From Candidatus Omnitrophota bacterium (GTDB lineage: Bacteria; Omnitrophota; Gorgyraeia; 2-01-FULL-45-10), in NCBI GenBank assembly GCA_030695725.1, contig JAUYPN010000061.1, forward strand, positions 1-22,138: DNA of 22,138 nt. Direction: 5' to 3'. This document shows, in pieces, positions 1-6,886 of this stretch. The notes under the pieces were generated by a model, which was not told the DNA's origin, did no database searches, and was given only the letters and a program-made list of their open reading frames with translations. Numbering within the stretch: the first letter of the stretch is position 1; each line of letters begins with the position of its first letter. The translations under genes and the position numbers were made by a program.

Positions 1-243
1 TCGTACCATTCCGATGCGATAGTCACGAAGAACAAAAGGTCGGCGGAAAAATTCCTGAATGAAGTGGACTCCGCCTGCGTTTACGTCAACGCGTCCACCC
101 GTTTTACCGACGGAAATCAATTCGGCAAGGGCGCGGAGATAGGCATCTCGACAGACAAGATACATGCGCGGGGGCCTGTGGGAGCGGAAGAACTGACCTC
201 TTACAAATATTTAATATACGGTAAAGGGCAGATCAGAAAGTAG
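1..243 (+). CDS. proA: Gamma-glutamyl phosphate reductase, C-terminal fragment
   Basis: This is the last 80 codons of a gene whose start lies outside the window, read in frame 1 to a TAG stop. The tail contains VNASTRFTDG near residues 29-38, GAEIGISTDKIHARGP, and GPVGAEELTSYKY followed by a short basic end. These are the characteristic C-terminal blocks of ProA. The enzyme is cytoplasmic and reduces gamma-glutamyl phosphate with NADPH to glutamate-5-semialdehyde, the second step of proline synthesis. The catalytic cysteine lies upstream and cannot be seen. The next gene, nadD, begins 11 bases after the stop, so the two are probably co-transcribed. A broader aldehyde-dehydrogenase assignment is unlikely given the match to the ProA-specific C-terminus. 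Confidence 0.93.
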   Translation, partial: SYHSDAIVTKNKRSAEKFLNEVDSACVYVNASTRFTDGNQFGKGAEIGISTDKIHARGPVGAEELTSYKYLIYGKGQIRK

Positions 244-254
244 GCGTTGATTAC

Positions 255-839
255 TTGCGGATCGGAATACTCGGCGGCACATTCAATCCTATACACATAG
301 GCCATCTGATATTGGCCGAAGAGGCGCACTTTAAGCTTAAATTAGATAAGCTGGTATTCGTTCCCGCCTTTGTGCCGCCGCATAAAAGCTCGTCGGAAGT
401 CATAAATGCTAAGGACAGGCTGGAGATGGTCCGGCTTGCCATAGAGGACAATCCGGCTTTTGAAATATCGACATTTGAGATAGACTCAAAGAAGAAGTCG
501 TACTCCATAGATACGCTGAAAGAGTTCCGCGCGCGTTTCGGCGAGGATGCCGAGCTGTGCTTCATCACAGGCTCGGATTCGCTGAAAGACCTCTTCTCGT
601 GGAAGAATATAAACGATATATTCAAGATATCCAAGTTCATAGTCGCCAACAGGCCCGGATACCCGATGAAAGAGGTGCCCAAGGAAGTCGATACCGTTGT
701 CATCACTCCCATAGAGGTATCGAGTGAGGATATAAGAAAACGGCTTACCGAAAGCAGGTCCATACGGTATCTGGTCCCCGAAAAGGTCCGCAAGTATATA
801 CTTGACCGCAAGCTATACTTGACCAGGAGCGATTTGTAG
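255..839 (+). CDS. nadD: Nicotinate-nucleotide adenylyltransferase
   Basis: NadD transfers AMP from ATP to nicotinate mononucleotide, giving deaminated NAD, in the cytoplasmic NAD synthesis pathway. The 194-residue protein has the nucleotidyltransferase signature GGTFNPIHIGH at residues 7-17. It also has the family's PPHK segment (residues 41-44), a TGSDSL block, and VSSEDIRKRL near the C-terminus, which corresponds to the ISSTxIR ATP-binding motif. The length is typical. The start is a TTG at 255: there is no ATG before the GGTFNP motif, and the Shine-Dalgarno match upstream is weak, so coupling to proA is plausible. The gene lies between proA and rsfS, a common bacterial neighbourhood (proA-nadD-rsfS). 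Its last codons contain the promoter of the next small gene. Confidence 0.94.
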   Translation: MRIGILGGTFNPIHIGHLILAEEAHFKLKLDKLVFVPAFVPPHKSSSEVINAKDRLEMVRLAIEDNPAFEISTFEIDSKKKSYSIDTLKEFRARFGEDAELCFITGSDSLKDLFSWKNINDIFKISKFIVANRPGYPMKEVPKEVDTVVITPIEVSSEDIRKRLTESRSIRYLVPEKVRKYILDRKLYLTRSDL

Positions 840-847
840 TGTATAAT
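819..847 (+). promoter_or_regulatory. Sigma-70-type promoter inside the 3' end of nadD
   Basis: TTGACC (819-824) and a perfect TATAAT (842-847) are separated by exactly 17 bases. The -35 box lies in nadD codons and the -10 box just past its stop. Predicted transcription starts near 853, before the strong Shine-Dalgarno AGGGGAGGTG (861-870) and the ATG at 878. It would give the small zinc-ribbon gene, and probably rsfS-argS-mfd, transcription independent of proA-nadD. Confidence 0.7.
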
Positions 848-877
848 TCTCTAACTGAAGAGGGGAGGTGATTTGAA

Positions 878-1021
878 ATGGCAGAAACGGGATATTGCGT
901 AAAGTGCAAATCGAAGAAAGAGATGAAAGACACGCAGAACGTCACCATGAAGAATGGGCGTAAAGCGATGAAGGGCAAGTGCTCAAGCTGCGGCACAGGC
1001 ATGTATAAGATAATGAGTTAG
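878..1021 (+). CDS. Small zinc-ribbon protein, DUF5679-like
   Basis: This is a 47-residue protein with two CxxC pairs, YCVKC (Cys7, Cys10) and CSSC (Cys35, Cys38). They should bind one zinc ion as a minimal zinc ribbon. The spacing, the KSKKEMKD segment and the VTMKNGRKA segment match the small uncharacterised family I know as DUF5679. The molecular role is unknown. The basic composition and ribbon fold would suit binding of nucleic acid or ribosome, which is inference only. The ATG has one of the best Shine-Dalgarno sequences in the window (GGGGAGGTG, spacing about 8) and a consensus promoter just upstream. That suggests strong expression for such a small gene. The next gene, rsfS, starts about 31 bases downstream. 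Confidence 0.85.
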   Translation: MAETGYCVKCKSKKEMKDTQNVTMKNGRKAMKGKCSSCGTGMYKIMS

Positions 1022-1052
1022 TACCCGCTTTTCTAAAAAGAGGTGAAGTTTT

Positions 1053-1556
1053 ATAGAGTCTAAGTCTAAGGCCTTGGCCATAGCCAGGGCCGCTTCCGAT
1101 AAAAAGGCGCTCGATATAGTTACGCTGGATATGCGTAAGATCCCGAGCGTCTCGGATTATTTTGTTGTCGCGAGCGGCACATCCACTACACAGGTCAGGG
1201 CTGTATCCGATAATATAGAAGATGTTCTTAAGGAGAAGGGCGAGCGCGTCCGGCATATTGAGGGCCGGCGGGAAGCCCTTTGGATCCTCCTTGATTGCGG
1301 TGACGTGGTAGCTCACGTATTCCTTAAAGAGACGCGCCGTTTCTATGAGCTGGAGAAGCTCTGGGGGCGCGTTCCGAGGAAGCGGTTCTCGGAGGCCAAG
1401 GCGAGGCCGCGCGCGAGCGCGCTATTCAAGAAGCCTAAAAAAGCCGCAAAGAAAGCCGCCGGCAAAAAGAAGAGGCAAAATGTATCATGGCGGGATCGAA
1501 AAAGAGGTCGTCCTATTAGTCGAAAGCTCCTTAAAAAAGGTTCTCGCCGATCTTAA
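1053..1556 (+). CDS. rsfS: Ribosome silencing factor RsfS with basic tail
   Basis: RsfS binds ribosomal protein uL14 and blocks joining of the subunits, lowering translation when nutrients are scarce. Residues to about 105 match the family: KALDIVTLDM, SDYFVVASGTS, HIEGRREALWILLDCGDVVAHVF and RRFYELEKLWG. The start is uncertain. A Shine-Dalgarno AGAGGTGAAG (1039-1048) lies 7 bases before an ATA at 1053 in frame, which would give IESKSKALAIARAA, the expected N-terminus. The first conventional in-frame start is TTG at 1074 with poor SD spacing. I give 1053; most gene callers would give 1074. The remaining ~55 residues are an unusual Lys/Arg/Ala-rich tail containing KKPKKAAKKAAGKKKR, and the last 77 bases overlap argS. 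Usual family length is 105-130 residues. Confidence 0.85.
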   Translation: MESKSKALAIARAASDKKALDIVTLDMRKIPSVSDYFVVASGTSTTQVRAVSDNIEDVLKEKGERVRHIEGRREALWILLDCGDVVAHVFLKETRRFYELEKLWGRVPRKRFSEAKARPRASALFKKPKKAAKKAAGKKKRQNVSWRDRKRGRPISRKLLKKGSRRS

Positions 1557-3165
1557 GGCCCCTGCCGCCAAGCCCCACGAAACAGTTCCCGCGTTAGAGA
1601 TTCCCAAAGAGAGGTCGCACGGCGACATATCCACAAATATAGCGATGAAATCGATCCGCCTTTCAGGCGGTAAGAGCCCCGTAGATTTTGCCCAGCTTCT
1701 GGCAGAGAAGATGAGAGATACTTTGGCCTTATCGAGCCTTAAAGGCGATATCGAAAAGATAGAGGTCAAGCCTCCCGGGTTCATAAATTTCTTCCTAAGC
1801 AGCGCCTGTCTTTATAAAGTCCTGCTCGATATAGAGCGCCGGCAGGAGGATTACGGCAGGACGAGCGTCTGCCGCGGTAAAAAGATACAGCTGGAATTCG
1901 TCAGCGCCAACCCTACGGGCCCTCTGACCATAGCTCACGGCAGGCAGGCCGCAATAGGCGATTCGCTTGCCAATATCCTTGCGGCGATAGGCTGTGAAGT
2001 AAGCAGGGAATATTATGTGAATGACGAAGGCAGCCAGATGAACACGCTCGGGTCATCCATCCGCCAGCGCTATCGCGGACTGTGCGGCGTCAAAGAAGAT
2101 TTCCCGCCCGACGGATATAAGGGCACCTATGTAAACGATATAGCCGCGGATTTTAAAGATAAACACGGCGAAAAATATATCGAAGAAGAAGATATAAAAG
2201 TCTTCAGGGCATTCGGGCTTAAGTGGATACTTGATGACATCAAGAAAGACCTGAAAGATTTTGGAGTTAAGTTCGATGTATGGTACAGCCAGGAAAGCTT
2301 AAGGAAGTCCGGTGAGATAGATAAGGCGCTCAAGCTTTTGGATAACAAGGGTTACATCTTCCGGTCCGAGGGGGCGACGTGGTTTCGTTCCACGAAGTTC
2401 GGCGATGATAAGGACAGGGTCCTGATAAAGTCTGACGGTTCCTATACATATCTGGCTCCGGATATAGCCTACCACCTTGATAAATACGGGCGCGGTTTCA
2501 AATCGCTCATAGATATATGGGGGCCGGACCATCACGGATATATACCCCGCATGAAGGCCGCCATCCAGGCGCTCGGTTTCGGGAAAGATTCTCTGTCCGT
2601 TATAATAGCGCAGCTCGCGACGCTCTACAGGGGCGGCAATGTAGTGAAGATGTCGACGAGGGCGGGCGAGTTCGTGACGCTGCGCGAAGTGATGGATGAG
2701 GTGGGCAGGGACGCCGCGCGCTTTGCTTTTCTTATGAGGAAAGTATCGAGCCACCTCGATTTTGACCTCGATAAAGTCAAAGAGCAGTCGATGGAGAACC
2801 CCGTCTATTATATACAGTACGCCCACGCGCGCATCTGGTCCATACTCGAATTCAGCAAGGACGCCAGCCTTTCATCCAGATTCAAATCCGGCCTTTTAAA
2901 AGAAGCGGAGGAGCTTTGGATACTGAGGATCCTGCGCCAGTTTCCCCTTGTAGTCATGATAAGCGCCAATTCGCTCGAGCCGTACATAGTCCTTCAATAC
3001 CTGCAGGATCTCGCCGCGGCATTCCATTCGTTCTATAATAAACACAGGGTGGTGTGCGACGATCCCGATCTGTCGAAGGCGAGGCTCGTTCTCGTGAATT
3101 GCGTCAGAATCGTGCTGGCCAATGGCCTCAGGACTCTCGGAGTCTCCCTGCCAAAAAAGATGTAG
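1480..3165 (+). CDS. argS: Arginine--tRNA ligase
   Basis: This class I aminoacyl-tRNA synthetase charges tRNA-Arg in the cytoplasm. The 561-residue protein has the N-terminal tRNA-binding Add-1 region. The family signature VSANPTGPLTIAHGR (residues about 141-155) contains a HIGH variant, with IAHG instead of HIGH. It also has WGPDHHGYIPRM and a KMSKS-type loop KMSTRAGEF beginning at residue 390. The end is an all-alpha anticodon-binding domain ('DALR' type) finishing in VNCVRIVLANGLRTLGV. The start is ATG 1480, preceded by AGAGG, giving the usual ~560-residue length. An in-frame ATG at 1345 lies deep within rsfS and would add unrelated Arg-rich sequence. The gene overlaps rsfS by 77 bases and is followed at once by mfd. 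Confidence 0.96.
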   Translation: MYHGGIEKEVVLLVESSLKKVLADLKAPAAKPHETVPALEIPKERSHGDISTNIAMKSIRLSGGKSPVDFAQLLAEKMRDTLALSSLKGDIEKIEVKPPGFINFFLSSACLYKVLLDIERRQEDYGRTSVCRGKKIQLEFVSANPTGPLTIAHGRQAAIGDSLANILAAIGCEVSREYYVNDEGSQMNTLGSSIRQRYRGLCGVKEDFPPDGYKGTYVNDIAADFKDKHGEKYIEEEDIKVFRAFGLKWILDDIKKDLKDFGVKFDVWYSQESLRKSGEIDKALKLLDNKGYIFRSEGATWFRSTKFGDDKDRVLIKSDGSYTYLAPDIAYHLDKYGRGFKSLIDIWGPDHHGYIPRMKAAIQALGFGKDSLSVIIAQLATLYRGGNVVKMSTRAGEFVTLREVMDEVGRDAARFAFLMRKVSSHLDFDLDKVKEQSMENPVYYIQYAHARIWSILEFSKDASLSSRFKSGLLKEAEELWILRILRQFPLVVMISANSLEPYIVLQYLQDLAAAFHSFYNKHRVVCDDPDLSKARLVLVNCVRIVLANGLRTLGVSLPKKM

Positions 3166-3168
3166 TTG

Positions 3169-5061
3169 ATGTTTGACGCTATAAAGATCCATTTAAGCGA
3201 AGAGATAGATATCGAGAAGCTGCTGTCTCGCCTGGTGGAGTTCGGTTATCGCTCGTGTAAGAGAGTTTCCGAAGAGGGCGACTTCGCAGCGCTTGGCGAT
3301 ACCGTAACGATATATCCTCTCACATTTGCCTACCCCTTAAGGCTTGAGCTCGACTGCAATAAAGTAGAGCGCATAAGAAGTTTAGACCCCATAACCTACG
3401 ATCCGGTAGAAGACCATAATGCCGCTATAATACTTCCCATCAGGGGCATCGCCAGAAAAAAACTACAGAAAAGAATTTTGGATGTAAACGAAGATTCCCC
3501 CATAGATAATTTCGTCGATATCGAGCCCGGCGATTACGTCGTCCATGTGGACCACGGTATAGGTAAATATGCCGGTGTCGAAAAAGTCAAGATAGAGAAG
3601 AATTACGCCGAACATCTCGTCATAGAATATGCCGACGGTGACAAGCTGTATGTCCCCTTCGCGGACCTGAATAAGGTCCAGAAATATCTCGGGTTCGAGA
3701 GAAGGCCCCCCAGGCTCTATAAGCTCGGGACCAAGGCGTGGTCGCGCCTCAAAGAGCATGTAAGATCGGGCGTTAACAGAGTGGCCATGGAGCTTATTGA
3801 GCTGCAGGCAAAACGCTCGGGAAGCGAGGGATTTAAATTTTCACCCGATAAGGAATGGCAGAAAGATTTCGAGAAAGAGTTCCCTTATAAGGAGACCCCG
3901 GACCAGACGCGTTCACTAATAGAGGTCAAACGCGATATGGAGTCCGTAAAGCCCATGGACAGGCTTCTGTGCGGGGATGTGGGGTATGGCAAGACCGAAG
4001 TCGCGCTGAGAGCCGCTTTTAAAGCGGTCATGGACAATAAACAGGCAGTGATATTGGTGCCGACGACGATCCTGGCCGAACAGCATTACAATACTTTCTC
4101 GGGCAGGATGAAGAACTATCCCATAAGGGTGGAGATGCTCTCCCGTTTTAAGACCAAGCAGGAGCAGGGCGAGATCGTTAAAGGAGTCGCCGTCGGATCC
4201 GTCGACATAGTGATAGGGACGCACAGGTTGTTGTCGGGAGATATAAAATTCAAGGACCTGGGGCTCGTCGTCATCGACGAAGAGCAGCGTTTCGGCGTCC
4301 GTCATAAAGAATATCTCAAAAAACTAAGGCTCACGGTGGACGTGCTGACGCTTACCGCCACTCCCATACCGAGAACGCTCTATCTGGCGCTTATGGGCGG
4401 GCGCGACATATCCATCATAAATACGCCGCCGTCGGAGAGGCTTCCGGTCGACACTTTTGTCACCTATTACGACGACAAGTTGATACGCGACGCCATCTTA
4501 AAGGAGAAGAAGCGCGGCGGTCAGATATTTTTTGTGCATAATAGGATCGAGGGCATAGAGTTGATAGCCGCAAGGGTAAGGCAGCTCGTCCCCGAAGTGA
4601 GCATCGCCGTCGCCCATGGCAGGATGCGCGAGAAGTCTCTTGAAGATACGATGATGAAGTTTATAAAGGGCAAGATCGACTGCCTGATATCAACGACGAT
4701 AATAGAATCGGGTATCGATATACCTAATGCCAACACACTGGTAATAAACAGGGCCGACATGTTCGGACTGGCGGACCTTTACCAGCTTCGCGGAAGGGTC
4801 GGGCGTTTCACCCGTGCCGCAAAAGCGTATCTATTGATACCGAAACAATTCGTCATGACGGCCCAATCCCAGAAAAGGCTCGCCGCGATACAGAAGTTCA
4901 AGGAGCTGGGCTCCGGTTTCAAGCTGGCGATGGAGGACCTGGAGCTGAGGGGCGCCGGCAATATACTCGGCATACAGCAGCACGGATATATCTATTCGGT
5001 GGGCTTTGACCTGTACTGCAGGCTTTTAAAGAGCGCCATTGAAAGTTACAGGACTAAATGA
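3169..5061 (+). CDS. mfd: Shortened transcription-repair coupling factor (Mfd-like translocase)
   Basis: Mfd pushes stalled RNA polymerase off DNA and recruits UvrA. Counting from the TTG at 3166, residues ~20-95 match the beta-rich UvrB-like part of Mfd domain 1 (GDTVTIYPL, RIRSLDPITYDP, AIILPI). Residues ~112-178 are the CarD-like RNA polymerase-interaction domain (GDYVVHVDHGIGKYAGVEKV). Residues ~230-560 are the RecG/Mfd helicase: Walker A GDVGYGKT (270-277), DEEQ (371-374), TATPIPRTL, TIIESGIDIP and QLRGRVGR. The TRG motif GNILGIQQHG and VGFDLY follow. At ~630 residues it is little over half the normal ~1100-1170. The UvrA-binding region and C-terminal D7 domain are absent, yet no frame is broken. 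ATG 3169 is preferred; TTG 3166 abuts the argS stop. No clear SD is seen, suggesting coupling. Confidence 0.9.
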   Translation: MFDAIKIHLSEEIDIEKLLSRLVEFGYRSCKRVSEEGDFAALGDTVTIYPLTFAYPLRLELDCNKVERIRSLDPITYDPVEDHNAAIILPIRGIARKKLQKRILDVNEDSPIDNFVDIEPGDYVVHVDHGIGKYAGVEKVKIEKNYAEHLVIEYADGDKLYVPFADLNKVQKYLGFERRPPRLYKLGTKAWSRLKEHVRSGVNRVAMELIELQAKRSGSEGFKFSPDKEWQKDFEKEFPYKETPDQTRSLIEVKRDMESVKPMDRLLCGDVGYGKTEVALRAAFKAVMDNKQAVILVPTTILAEQHYNTFSGRMKNYPIRVEMLSRFKTKQEQGEIVKGVAVGSVDIVIGTHRLLSGDIKFKDLGLVVIDEEQRFGVRHKEYLKKLRLTVDVLTLTATPIPRTLYLALMGGRDISIINTPPSERLPVDTFVTYYDDKLIRDAILKEKKRGGQIFFVHNRIEGIELIAARVRQLVPEVSIAVAHGRMREKSLEDTMMKFIKGKIDCLISTTIIESGIDIPNANTLVINRADMFGLADLYQLRGRVGRFTRAAKAYLLIPKQFVMTAQSQKRLAAIQKFKELGSGFKLAMEDLELRGAGNILGIQQHGYIYSVGFDLYCRLLKSAIESYRTK

Positions 5062-5067
5062 TATAAT
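5039..5067 (+). promoter_or_regulatory. Sigma-70-type promoter across the mfd stop codon
   Basis: TTGAAA (5039-5044) and a perfect TATAAT (5062-5067) are 17 bases apart. Transcription would begin around 5073-5076, only 2-5 bases before the ATG at 5078, and no Shine-Dalgarno sequence fits between them. The arrangement predicts a leaderless or nearly leaderless mRNA for the prolyl isomerase lipoprotein. Confidence 0.7.
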
Positions 5068-5077
5068 CATATTCAAT

Positions 5078-5926
5078 ATGAGACTTCATAGATATATTAT
5101 ATTACTCATGATCCTGCCATTGGCCTTTCTCACGGGTTGCGGGCGCGGGAGCTCTCCTAATGACAAGACGCTTGTGACCGTAGCGGATAAATCGATAACT
5201 GTAAAAGATTTCAAAAATAAATTTTCAAAGCTCCCCAGGCATTACCAGGCCGTGGCCGAAAAAAACAAGAAGAACCTGCTCGACGATATGATAGTGGAGT
5301 CGCTCTTCCTTGAGGACGCCATTAGAAAGGGCATCGATAAAGACAAAGAGATACAGGATATACTGGTAGAAGCGAGGAAGAAGATAATAATCGCCAAATT
5401 CGTCAAGACGGAGGTCGATGATAAAGTAAAGGTCTCCGGGGACGAGATGAAAGCGTTTTACGAGGAGCATAAAGACGGATTCAAGACACCCGGGATGTGG
5501 CGTGCCTCGCATATACTCCTCGCCAGCGAAGGTGAGGCCAAGGATGTCCTGGCTGAGCTTTCAAAAGGTGTAAATTTCGAGGATATCGCGCGCGCCAGGT
5601 CCATAGACGCGACATCGTCGCGGGGCGGGGATGTGGGTTATTTTAGACAAGGACAGGTCGTGCCGGAATTCGAAAGCGCCTGCCTCGGCCTTAACGCGGG
5701 CCAGACGAGCAGCATCGTGCGTACGCAGTTCGGATACCACATAATAAAGTTGACCGACAAGAAGAGCGAAGAGCTCGAACCTTACGAAAGCGCCAAACCT
5801 AAGATAGAGAATGAGCTGAAGCTCAAGAAAAGAAATGAGTTGTTCGATAAGCTGGTCGTCTCTCTGAAAGAGAAGTACCGCGTGCGCGTCGAGCCCGGCG
5901 CGATCAAAGCTCTTGAGGCAAAGTAA
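5078..5926 (+). CDS. Lipoprotein peptidyl-prolyl isomerase (PrsA/SurA-like parvulin)
   Basis: This 282-residue protein begins with a short basic N-terminus, a hydrophobic stretch and the lipobox LTGC (Cys21), so it should be lipid-anchored at the envelope. An N-terminal SurA-like helical region (about 30-135) contains TVADKSITVKDF. A parvulin rotamase domain (about 140-240) follows: MWRASHILL, ARARSIDATSSRGGDVGYF and TQFGYHIIKLTDKK. Its role is chaperoning or proline isomerisation of exported proteins. ATG 5078 is preferred over TTG 5039 because it places the signal peptide at the start. The TTG would add 13 hydrophilic residues, and its bases form the -35 box. The next gene encodes a second isomerase 3 bases downstream, so the pair probably work together in outer-membrane protein maturation. 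Confidence 0.9.
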   Translation: MRLHRYIILLMILPLAFLTGCGRGSSPNDKTLVTVADKSITVKDFKNKFSKLPRHYQAVAEKNKKNLLDDMIVESLFLEDAIRKGIDKDKEIQDILVEARKKIIIAKFVKTEVDDKVKVSGDEMKAFYEEHKDGFKTPGMWRASHILLASEGEAKDVLAELSKGVNFEDIARARSIDATSSRGGDVGYFRQGQVVPEFESACLGLNAGQTSSIVRTQFGYHIIKLTDKKSEELEPYESAKPKIENELKLKKRNELFDKLVVSLKEKYRVRVEPGAIKALEAK

Positions 5927-5929
5927 GTC

Positions 5930-6886
5930 ATGAAAAGAATAGCGTTCATATCGGTTATCATCACCGTACTTGCGGCGCTTGCCGCGCCATCCGGAGCCGC
6001 GGTCGTGGATAAGATAGTGGTAGTCGTCAATAATGAGATCATTACGCAGAGGGAAGTCGACATCATGCTAGCTCCGATATACGGCCAGTATAGAAGCATG
6101 TATAAAGGCGAAGAGCTGATAAGGATGCTTGAAGACGTCAGGGAGAAGATACTGAAACAGCTCATAGAAGACCGATTGATATTAAGCGAAGCGAAGAAGC
6201 TCAATATAGCCATAGAGGAGAAAGAAGTAGACGCGAAGATAGACGAGATGAGAAGCAAGGTAGGCTCCGAGCAAGATCTCGAGAACATGCTCAATGAGCA
6301 GAACCTGACCCTTAATGAACTTCGCGCCAGATATAAAGAGAAGATAATGATACGTAAGCTGATAGACCAGAAGGTCGGCGCCAGAATAATAATAACTCCC
6401 CTCGAGGTCAAGAATTATTATAATGACAATAAGGATAGTTTCATGCAGCCCGAAGAGATACGCTTGAGGGCGATATTGATAAAACCCAAGAAGGAACAGG
6501 GCGGCGAGGCAGGATCCCTCCAGCTGATAAGAGACCTCATGAAGCGTCTTAGGGAGGGGTGCGATTTTGAAAGCCTGGCGAAGGAGTATTCGGACGATCC
6601 GGCCGCGGCAGAGGGCGGATTGATGGGCTATGTCAAGAAGGGCGACCTCATGCCGCAGATCGAGGAGATAGTATTTAAACTGAAAGAAGGCGAGATAACG
6701 GGTATCATACAATCGCCTCTCGGATATCACATATTCAAAGTGGAAGAGAAGAGGGTTCGCCGCATGAGAGAGCTGGCGGAAGTTCGTCAGGATATAGAGG
6801 AATTCCTTTACAGGGAAAAGGCGAGCCAGAGGTTAAAGGGATGGATAGATTCTCTGGCCAAGAGCGCATACATTGAGTTCAAGTAA
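5930..6886 (+). CDS. Periplasmic SurA-like peptidyl-prolyl isomerase
   Basis: This is a 318-residue SurA-type chaperone with a cleavable signal peptide (MKRIAFISVIITVLAALA, likely cleavage after SGA near residue 23). The SurA N-terminal domain starts VVDKIVVVVNNEIITQREVD and runs to about residue 150. One parvulin domain covers about 176-272 (IRLRAILIK, AKEYSDDPAAAEGGLMGYV, QSPLGYHIFKVEEK). Escherichia coli SurA has two parvulin domains; this has one, like many SurA homologues in other phyla. It should act in the periplasm on unfolded outer-membrane proteins. It follows the lipoprotein isomerase by three bases and overlaps pdxA by 14, a layout that recalls the surA-pdxA-rsmA (ksgA) order of Escherichia coli. 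That order supports the SurA assignment over other parvulins. Confidence 0.9.
   Translation: MKRIAFISVIITVLAALAAPSGAAVVDKIVVVVNNEIITQREVDIMLAPIYGQYRSMYKGEELIRMLEDVREKILKQLIEDRLILSEAKKLNIAIEEKEVDAKIDEMRSKVGSEQDLENMLNEQNLTLNELRARYKEKIMIRKLIDQKVGARIIITPLEVKNYYNDNKDSFMQPEEIRLRAILIKPKKEQGGEAGSLQLIRDLMKRLREGCDFESLAKEYSDDPAAAEGGLMGYVKKGDLMPQIEEIVFKLKEGEITGIIQSPLGYHIFKVEEKRVRRMRELAEVRQDIEEFLYREKASQRLKGWIDSLAKSAYIEFK

Noticed and set aside
251..811. Long open frame on the minus strand opposite nadD
   Set aside because: Exact shadow of a well-supported gene; Ser/Leu-rich with no recognised motif or ribosome site.
1345..1479. N-terminal extension of argS from an upstream in-frame ATG
   Set aside because: It lies wholly in rsfS, encodes Arg/Lys-rich sequence not found in ArgS, and ATG 1480 has a ribosome site and gives the normal length.
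3166..5061. Calling the short mfd a pseudogene
   Set aside because: All helicase motifs are intact, both ends join neighbours cleanly and the missing parts are whole domains, so a functional variant is the better reading.
5039..5077. Earlier TTG start for the lipoprotein isomerase
   Set aside because: It would put 13 hydrophilic residues before the signal peptide and coincides with the -35 box.
5782..6411. 209-codon open frame on the minus strand opposite the SurA-like genes
   Set aside because: Low-complexity Ser/Leu/Ile protein that crosses two real genes; a product of codon bias in the coding strand.
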